NCBI GenBank assembly: GCA_965652025.1
Contig: CBFGTM010000079.1
Coordinates: 1-10,369 of the forward strand
DNA from: CAVVWJ01 sp965652025
GTDB taxonomy: Bacteria; Gemmatimonadota; Gemmatimonadetes; Gemmatimonadales; GWC2-71-9
Direction: 5' to 3'
Length of the DNA: 10,369 nt
How positions within the stretch are numbered: the stretch's first letter is position 1; each line of letters opens with the position of its first letter. The notes beneath the pieces were generated by a model. That model was not told the origin of the DNA, did not search any database, and saw only the letters and a list, made by a program, of their open reading frames with translations. A program made the position numbers and the translations under genes. This document shows positions 6,087 through 10,369 of the stretch, in pieces.

Positions 6087-6652
6087 GTCGACGCTGTCCG
6101 GAGCGGAATGTAGGTGGGTCCGAGGCAGAGCGGCTGGTATCCTCGGTCGGTACCGCTGTTGGTGTAGTGCGGCGTCCAGCCCGACTTGTCCTGGAAGAGC
6201 CGGATTGCCCTGATATCCCGGTCGCCGCACAGGTCGAACCAGTGCCAGGTACCTCGAGGTACCCGGATCAGGTCTCCCGACTCCACTTCAATGGCGATGA
6301 CGGCCCCGCCCTCTTTGGGATGGATGTGGAACAGTCCACGGCCCCGAACTATGAAGCGGACCTCGTCCTCGTCGTGCCAGTGTTCGGTCCTGAACTTGTC
6401 CAGCATGGCCTCGAGATTGGGCGTCTGGGCCGTCACGTCGATCACGTCCGCGGTGACATAGCCGCCCTGTGCCTTGAGCTGCTCTATTTCCGGAGCGTAT
6501 GCGGCGAGCACTTCGTCGGCGGTTGCCTCGGCCGGCACCCGCTCGGCGTTGGGCCAGCGCTCGTAATCGATGCCCAGCTTCGCCAGGTAGCTCGTCACTT
6601 CGTCCCGATCGGTCAGCGTGCGCTGTTCGTCGGGTATCCTCACACTTGCCAT
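6083..6652 (-). CDS. mtnD: Acireductone dioxygenase (cupin)
   Basis: The 189-residue cupin enzyme oxidises acireductone with O2. The Fe2+ form gives 4-methylthio-2-oxobutanoate and formate. The Ni2+ form gives methylthiopropionate, CO and formate. The metal ligands are visible: His91 and His93 in EHWHDEDE, Glu97, and His137 in GTWHWFD. The start ATG (6652-6650) lies inside the last codons of mtnB, a 13-base overlap. It has a GAGGG Shine-Dalgarno (plus-strand 6658-6662), also within mtnB. The stop overlaps the proposed mtnC start. The bound metal, and therefore the product, cannot be told from sequence. The salvage context favours the Fe form. Confidence 0.96.
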   Translation of the reverse strand: MASVRIPDEQRTLTDRDEVTSYLAKLGIDYERWPNAERVPAEATADEVLAAYAPEIEQLKAQGGYVTADVIDVTAQTPNLEAMLDKFRTEHWHDEDEVRFIVRGRGLFHIHPKEGGAVIAIEVESGDLIRVPRGTWHWFDLCGDRDIRAIRLFQDKSGWTPHYTNSGTDRGYQPLCLGPTYIPLRTAST

Positions 6653-7260
6653 GTCGTCCCTCGCTTTCGTCCCAGCACTTCGAACAGAAACTCAAAAACT
6701 TCCAGGTGTCGCTTGGCCTGCGCGAGATCCCGCCCCCAGGTATAGAGCCCGTGGCGGCGGATCAGAAACCCATGCGCCTTTGGGTGCTCGGCCAGAAGTG
6801 CTTCGACCCTCGGTGCCGCGGCGGCCCAGTCCTGGGTATTGGCGATTATAGGCAGCGGCTCCCGGTGCTCGTGAGTAGCCACTCCCTCCAGACCTTTCAG
6901 CATTTCATAGCCTTCAATCGCCAGACCACCCACCGGGGCGGTATCCGAGAGAATCGTGCCCCAAATCGAATGGGTATGCAAGACCGCCCCGGCTTCCCGG
7001 GCGCGGGCGATGGCGACATGAAGGCTGACTTCCGCCGAGGGCCGGCCGGGGCCCGATAGGGTATTGCCCAACTCGTCGATCTCCAGCACCTGGTCCGGGG
7101 AGAGTGCGCCCTTGTCCACCCCGCTGCTGGTTATGGCGAGACGCAAGGGCGCGCGGCTGACCACCGCGCTGAAGTTCCCGCTGGTGCCCAGGACCCAGCC
7201 CCGGGCGTGACACTGGCGTCCGATCTCGGCCAGCTGGCCGGCCAGCTCGACGAAGGTCAT
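6640..7260 (-). CDS. mtnB: Methylthioribulose-1-phosphate dehydratase
   Basis: This class II aldolase-fold zinc enzyme has 206 residues. It dehydrates 5-methylthioribulose-1-phosphate to 2,3-diketo-5-methylthiopentyl-1-phosphate. The phosphate-binding GTSGNFS motif is at 25-31 and the conserved acid Glu77 follows PS. The zinc histidines are His95 and His97 (HTH) and His170 (RRHGLYTWG). It is the first gene of the operon and feeds mtnC, then mtnD. The upstream salvage genes mtnP/mtnA are not in the window. The start ATG has no Shine-Dalgarno, and a promoter-like pair sits so close upstream that the message may be leaderless. Confidence 0.95.
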   Translation of the reverse strand: MTFVELAGQLAEIGRQCHARGWVLGTSGNFSAVVSRAPLRLAITSSGVDKGALSPDQVLEIDELGNTLSGPGRPSAEVSLHVAIARAREAGAVLHTHSIWGTILSDTAPVGGLAIEGYEMLKGLEGVATHEHREPLPIIANTQDWAAAAPRVEALLAEHPKAHGFLIRRHGLYTWGRDLAQAKRHLEVFEFLFEVLGRKRGTTWQV

Positions 7261-7267
7261 GGGATCA

Positions 7268-7297
7268 AGGATACAGCGTCCCGATAGAGCCTGTCAG
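7268..7297 (-). promoter_or_regulatory. Candidate sigma-70-type promoter for mtnBDC
   Basis: On the minus strand, CTGACA (plus-strand 7292-7297) resembles -35 TTGACA in 5 of 6 bases. It is followed after 18 bases by TATCCT (7268-7273), which matches -10 TATAAT in 4 of 6. Only 7 bases separate the -10 box from the mtnB ATG, so transcription would begin at or next to the start codon. It lies in the 86-bp divergent spacer between mtnB and the DUF481 gene. No SAM riboswitch-like structure was recognised in this short spacer. Confidence 0.4.
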
Positions 7298-7346
7298 TTG
7301 TGCCAGTTGCCACCGATGCCGGGCCATGGGAGCATGAGACACCCTC

Positions 7347-8351
7347 ATGACCAACAGATTGGCGAGTCTTTTCCTCCTCCTCGGAGCCGGGGCGGCCGAG
7401 GCGCAAAAGACCGATTCGGTCTGGATCCGGAATGGAGACCGGATCACCGGAGAGGTGAAATCCCTTTCTCGGGGATTGCTCAAGTACTCCACCAACGATC
7501 TGGGCACCATCTACATCGAATGGGACAAAGTCGACCGGATCAGCACCTCTACCATCGTGGAAGTCCGCCTGGCCACCGGCCGCAAGTTCTACGGGCCCCT
7601 GAGGTTGGCTCCCAGCGGCCGGCTGGTGCTGGGGGAGGTCACCCTTCAGTTGTCCGAGATCGTGGGGATGACGCCGATAGAGGGGAAATTCCTGGCCCGT
7701 CTCAACGGATATTTCGATCTGGGATTCTCCTTCCAGAAGGCGCACAACGCTGTGCAGCTCTCGACCGGAGCCCGGGTTCAGTATCGGGGGCCGAGTGCCG
7801 CGACCACACTGGACCTTACCGCATTCATCGAGGACCGGGACGACGCCAGCAAGAACTCTCGCCTCTCCACCTCACTCACCGAGCGGCTGTTCCTCAGCAA
7901 TCGGTGGAGCACCGGGTTTGTCGTGGGGTATGATCGGAACGATGAGCTCGATCTGTCCGGGCGGGCGCGGCTGGTCGGCTTCGGAACTCGAATGCTGGCG
8001 CAGTCCAATCACATCGAGTTCCTGGGCAGCGGAGGCATAGTGCTGACACGAGAGCGATACTTCTCAACCGATTCGACCACAACTGGCTTCGAGGGGCTGC
8101 TGGGCGCCGCCTTCCACGCCTTCCGCTACGACCAGCCCAAGCTCGATGTCTCGTTGATCAGCCAGGCATACCCCAGCTTCTCTGTCGCGGGCCGGGTGAG
8201 AGTGCAGAGTGATCTACGGGTGTCGTACGAAATACTGAAGGACTTCATGGTGACCACTAGCCTGTTCGACTCCTACGACAGCAAGCCGCCGGTGGAGGAT
8301 GTTCCCAAGAACGACTTCGGGACCACGCTCGCGATCACCTGGACCTACTGA
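7347..8351 (+). CDS. DUF481 domain outer-membrane beta-barrel protein (YdiY-like)
   Basis: The protein has 334 residues. A Sec signal peptide with hydrophobic core LASLFLLLGAGA ends in AEA, with predicted cleavage after residue 19. Residues about 25-100 form a small beta domain (NGDRITGEVKSLSRGLLKY, TIYIEWDKV) often found ahead of this barrel. From about 115 to the end there are alternating amphipathic strands typical of DUF481 (LNGYFDLGFSFQKA, LSTSLTERLFLSNRW, VSYEILKDFMVTTSLFDSYDS). It ends in an aromatic residue (ITWTY), as outer-membrane barrels do. The function of the family is unknown; induction under acid or salt-type stress is known for YdiY-like members. It is divergent from mtnB and ends 12 bases from the convergent gene, with no terminator between. 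The start has no clear Shine-Dalgarno, but the signal peptide fixes it. Confidence 0.85.
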   Translation: MTNRLASLFLLLGAGAAEAQKTDSVWIRNGDRITGEVKSLSRGLLKYSTNDLGTIYIEWDKVDRISTSTIVEVRLATGRKFYGPLRLAPSGRLVLGEVTLQLSEIVGMTPIEGKFLARLNGYFDLGFSFQKAHNAVQLSTGARVQYRGPSAATTLDLTAFIEDRDDASKNSRLSTSLTERLFLSNRWSTGFVVGYDRNDELDLSGRARLVGFGTRMLAQSNHIEFLGSGGIVLTRERYFSTDSTTTGFEGLLGAAFHAFRYDQPKLDVSLISQAYPSFSVAGRVRVQSDLRVSYEILKDFMVTTSLFDSYDSKPPVEDVPKNDFGTTLAITWTY

Positions 8352-8363
8352 CTTCCGATCAGC

Positions 8364-9386
8364 TCAGTGATGGTGTTCTGCGGAGTGTTGGTGCCCCGAT
8401 CCGTTCATCGAAGCCGTGGGGCCACCATGTTCCCGGACATCGTGCAGGTAGACGGAATCAGCGCGGGCGACGGTAGGCCAGGCCTTGCCGTCGTCGGGCA
8501 GCACGATTCCGCCAATGGCGCCCATGCCTCCGTCTTCCAGCACCTTCCCGGTCGGATTGTTGTACTCGGCGGTGATGCGATACCGGTGATCGGGCTCCAG
8601 CCGGACGCCGAACGGGAGGAAGTAGTGAATGGGCATGCCGACGAGCTCGCCCTTGTCGTCGACTTTAGGCCGGGCCTCCCAGATCACCTTTCCGGTTGAG
8701 ACGTCTTCGAGCCGGAGCCCGGTGCCGTACTGGTGAAGATGGCTTCCCGCCGCGAGCAGCCGGGCAGCGACGGCTGGTCGGCCTTCCCAGCTCTTGGTTG
8801 AGCGGCCCGGGGGCAAGTCGAAGGCGTGCTGCCCCGCCGGCGGCATCACGTCCAGATATACCGGACGGATCGGGATGGGCCGGAGCCAGGAGGTGGAGGG
8901 GGTAAACCCGAGCCGGACCCGTACCTTCACGCCGTGGTGCGCTTTGGACGTGGGATTGTGCAGCATGGCGGTCACCAGGAGACTGTCACCGCGATGCAGT
9001 GGGTAGCCGAGGAACCAGGGAAGACTGTACGGCTTGGTCTCGGAGCCGGCCGCGCCGATGCGTAGCCTGATCTGGCTGAAGAGCTCTCGCTGCTCCGGCG
9101 CGATCAGATTCAGATGGTGCAGCGCTCCGGGGACCCGCTCGCCTCGCCCGTCCACCACGTCGAATGCCATGCTGCGAAGCCAGCCCTCGACCGGCACCGC
9201 GAGCCTGAGCGGCCGTGGCTGTTCCAGTGCGCCGTGGTCGGCAGCCGCGGGGAGATCCAAGGGTCCCAACTCGATGGTGTACTCCTCGGTGGGGCCGACG
9301 GCGCCCGCTCCGAGGAAGCCGGCCAGGCAGGCGGCCAGCACCAGCCAGCGCCAGCGCCGGCGCGGAAGACTGGCTCGGCTCACCAT
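8364..9386 (-). CDS. Exported PHM/DBH-like copper-protein candidate, His-rich tail
   Basis: The 340-residue protein starts with basic MVSRASLPRRRWRW and a hydrophobic stretch to about residue 30, a signal peptide or anchor. The body resembles the copper type II ascorbate-dependent monooxygenase fold. An HH pair at 90-91 (ALHHLNLI) matches the first-domain histidine pair. LHN at 142-144 precedes a strand-rich region. HLH at 216-218 in GSHLHQYGTGLRLED matches the HxH of the second copper site. ITAEYNNPTGK and Met288 in GGMGA sit where the Met ligand would be expected. The tail GHQHSAEHHH (331-340) is a further metal-binding candidate. Relatives are mostly uncharacterised, and hydroxylase activity is not shown. 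ATGGTGA overlaps the amidohydrolase stop by 7 bases, so the two are probably co-translated. It could be a copper-storing or structural beta-sandwich instead. Confidence 0.55.
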   Translation of the reverse strand: MVSRASLPRRRWRWLVLAACLAGFLGAGAVGPTEEYTIELGPLDLPAAADHGALEQPRPLRLAVPVEGWLRSMAFDVVDGRGERVPGALHHLNLIAPEQRELFSQIRLRIGAAGSETKPYSLPWFLGYPLHRGDSLLVTAMLHNPTSKAHHGVKVRVRLGFTPSTSWLRPIPIRPVYLDVMPPAGQHAFDLPPGRSTKSWEGRPAVAARLLAAGSHLHQYGTGLRLEDVSTGKVIWEARPKVDDKGELVGMPIHYFLPFGVRLEPDHRYRITAEYNNPTGKVLEDGGMGAIGGIVLPDDGKAWPTVARADSVYLHDVREHGGPTASMNGSGHQHSAEHHH

Positions 9387-10369
9387 CCCTGCGCTCGCTC
9401 CCAGGCCCGCACCCGCGCCCGGCCGGCGTCAAACAGCCGCACGTAGTTTCCCTTTCGCACTTTCTCGCTGGCCTCCGGGCTGAGTAGGCTCCACAGCGGA
9501 CGATACATCTCGAACACCGCGTAATATTGGGTCGTGTCGCGCGGCGCCACCACGTCCGAGCCGAACAGAAAACGGTCGGAATATCGCTCGATCAGGGCGG
9601 CTGCGCGGCGCGTGGTCTCTGGGGTCGCCAGAAGATACTTGGCAACCTCGTCCCAGCTTATATCGAAGTAAACGTGGCGCAAGGCCGGGTCGGAGAGAAT
9701 CCCTTCCACAATCACCCCCTGGTTGGGGTTCCGTTCCGTCGCCGGCGCGGAGGCGGATGCCTGCACCGGACGCACGATCCGTCCCAGCCCCATGTGAGCC
9801 CAGATGATGGTGGTCTTGGGATGCCGCCGCAGCAGTGCCTTCATCTGGCTGAGGAAGACCGGCTCCGTGCCCGCCTTGGCGAAGGGCATGTCCATGTCGT
9901 TGTGGATCAGGACGACCAGTCCCACCTCTCCCGCCAGATCGAGAATCCGGTCGAGGGCCGGATCGGTGAGGCTGGCCACCTCGCCCGCGACCTTGGAGGA
10001 CACGAACTCCTTGTGAATGGTGAACTCGCCGATCCCGGTAAACACGCCGGGAAAGGTCTTGAGCACCCGGCGGATATGGTCCGCGCCGTACATGTCGGCC
10101 GGATTAAAGCCGGTGATCATGGGGTCGAATCGCGCCTGCTCCTCCGGCTTGAGTGACCGGTACGCCATCGCGATGAAGGCGTCGGTAAAGGAGTAGTAGT
10201 AGAGCGGCGCGTCGCTCTGGAGATAGTACGTCGGCGCGTAATCTCCGGAGTTCTCGTGCGACCAGGTCTGCTGCAAGGGAATGCCGAACAACGTTGACCG
10301 AACCGCCCGCTTGCCCATGATCCGCAGGAAGTCGCGCACGTCGGTGCCTTCCTGGATGTAGTTGGTCAG
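9380..10369 (-). CDS. Amidohydrolase family 2 (TIM-barrel metal hydrolase), 5' end beyond the right edge
   Basis: There are 329 visible codons. The frame is open to the window edge, so the N-terminus, including the expected first-strand HxH metal motif, is missing. A GTG at 10339 is an internal Val, because the preceding residues (LTNYIQEGTD) continue smoothly. Counted from the first visible codon, further family signs are GEFTIHKE (114-121), the ligand His156 in LIHND, His192 in IWAHMGLG, and the catalytic Asp272 in FGSD. The C-terminal KVRKGNYVRLFD is the usual closing helix of metal-dependent amidohydrolases (COG2159-like). Family members hydrolyse lactones or decarboxylate aromatic acids, and the substrate here is unknown. 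No signal peptide can be judged because the start is missing. It overlaps the downstream PHM-like gene by 7 bases. Confidence 0.88.
   Translation of the reverse strand: MTNYIQEGTDVRDFLRIMGKRAVRSTLFGIPLQQTWSHENSGDYAPTYYLQSDAPLYYYSFTDAFIAMAYRSLKPEEQARFDPMITGFNPADMYGADHIRRVLKTFPGVFTGIGEFTIHKEFVSSKVAGEVASLTDPALDRILDLAGEVGLVVLIHNDMDMPFAKAGTEPVFLSQMKALLRRHPKTTIIWAHMGLGRIVRPVQASASAPATERNPNQGVIVEGILSDPALRHVYFDISWDEVAKYLLATPETTRRAAALIERYSDRFLFGSDVVAPRDTTQYYAVFEMYRPLWSLLSPEASEKVRKGNYVRLFDAGRARVRAWERAQGW

Noticed and set aside
6087..6230. 48-residue N-terminal extension of mtnC from ATG 6230
   Set aside because: It is entirely inside mtnD in another frame and precedes the conserved DxEGTTT core by far more than in known MtnC.
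9327..9329. Lipobox LAAC at residues 17-20 of the PHM-like protein
   Set aside because: Only about five hydrophobic residues precede the Cys, too few for a lipoprotein h-region, and the hydrophobic stretch continues beyond it. A type I signal or anchor is more likely.
10337..10339. GTG at 10339 as the true start of the amidohydrolase
   Set aside because: The frame stays open to the edge with protein-like residues upstream, and the family's N-terminal HxH strand is missing, so the gene is cut by the window.

Overview
The window is GC-rich, densely packed bacterial DNA. It encodes a lipoprotein-type M48 protease and a DUF481 outer-membrane barrel, which point to a diderm. It also encodes an O2-using acireductone dioxygenase, which points to aerobic life. 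The combination and gene style would suit Gemmatimonadota or a similar soil or metagenome lineage, but no rRNA or other marker gene is present, so this placement is an inference.

Positions 1-3274 (+): the last codons of a probable glutamine-synthetase-family gene are followed by an SDR dehydrogenase, a class-I-amidotransferase-fold gamma-glutamyl hydrolase (peptidase C26) and an aldehyde dehydrogenase. The last two overlap by one base. Together they look like a gamma-glutamylation catabolic pathway: an amine is capped with glutamate, an alcohol is oxidised to aldehyde and then to acid, and the cap is hydrolysed off. An SDR in place of an amine oxidase suggests an amino-alcohol rather than putrescine as substrate. 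The spacers hold three different repeats: an 8-bp tandem array, a nested palindrome and a large imperfect inverted repeat. The last runs up to the start codon of the hydrolase.

Positions 3275-5340 (+): a short hairpin follows the dehydrogenase. Next is a poorly conserved NlpE-like reading frame that may be C-terminally shortened. Then comes a well-expressed-looking (strong Shine-Dalgarno) M48 metalloprotease lipoprotein of the BepA/LoiP type with a LysM-like tail.

Positions 5337-7260 (-): a compact mtnB-mtnD-mtnC operon of the methionine salvage pathway takes methylthioribulose-1-phosphate to ketomethylthiobutyrate. Genes overlap at both junctions, and mtnC appears to start on a CTG codon inside the mtnD stop. 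mtnC and the M48 gene converge and share a CTAG over both stop codons.

Positions 7347-8351 (+): a DUF481 outer-membrane protein is divergent from mtnB across an 86-bp spacer, which holds a plausible promoter for a leaderless mtnB message.

Positions 8364-10369 (-): a metal-dependent amidohydrolase, cut by the right edge, is followed with a 7-bp overlap by an exported His-rich protein that resembles the copper type II (PHM/DBH-like) monooxygenase fold. This pair is the least understood part of the window. No tRNA, rRNA, CRISPR array, transposase or phage gene was seen.
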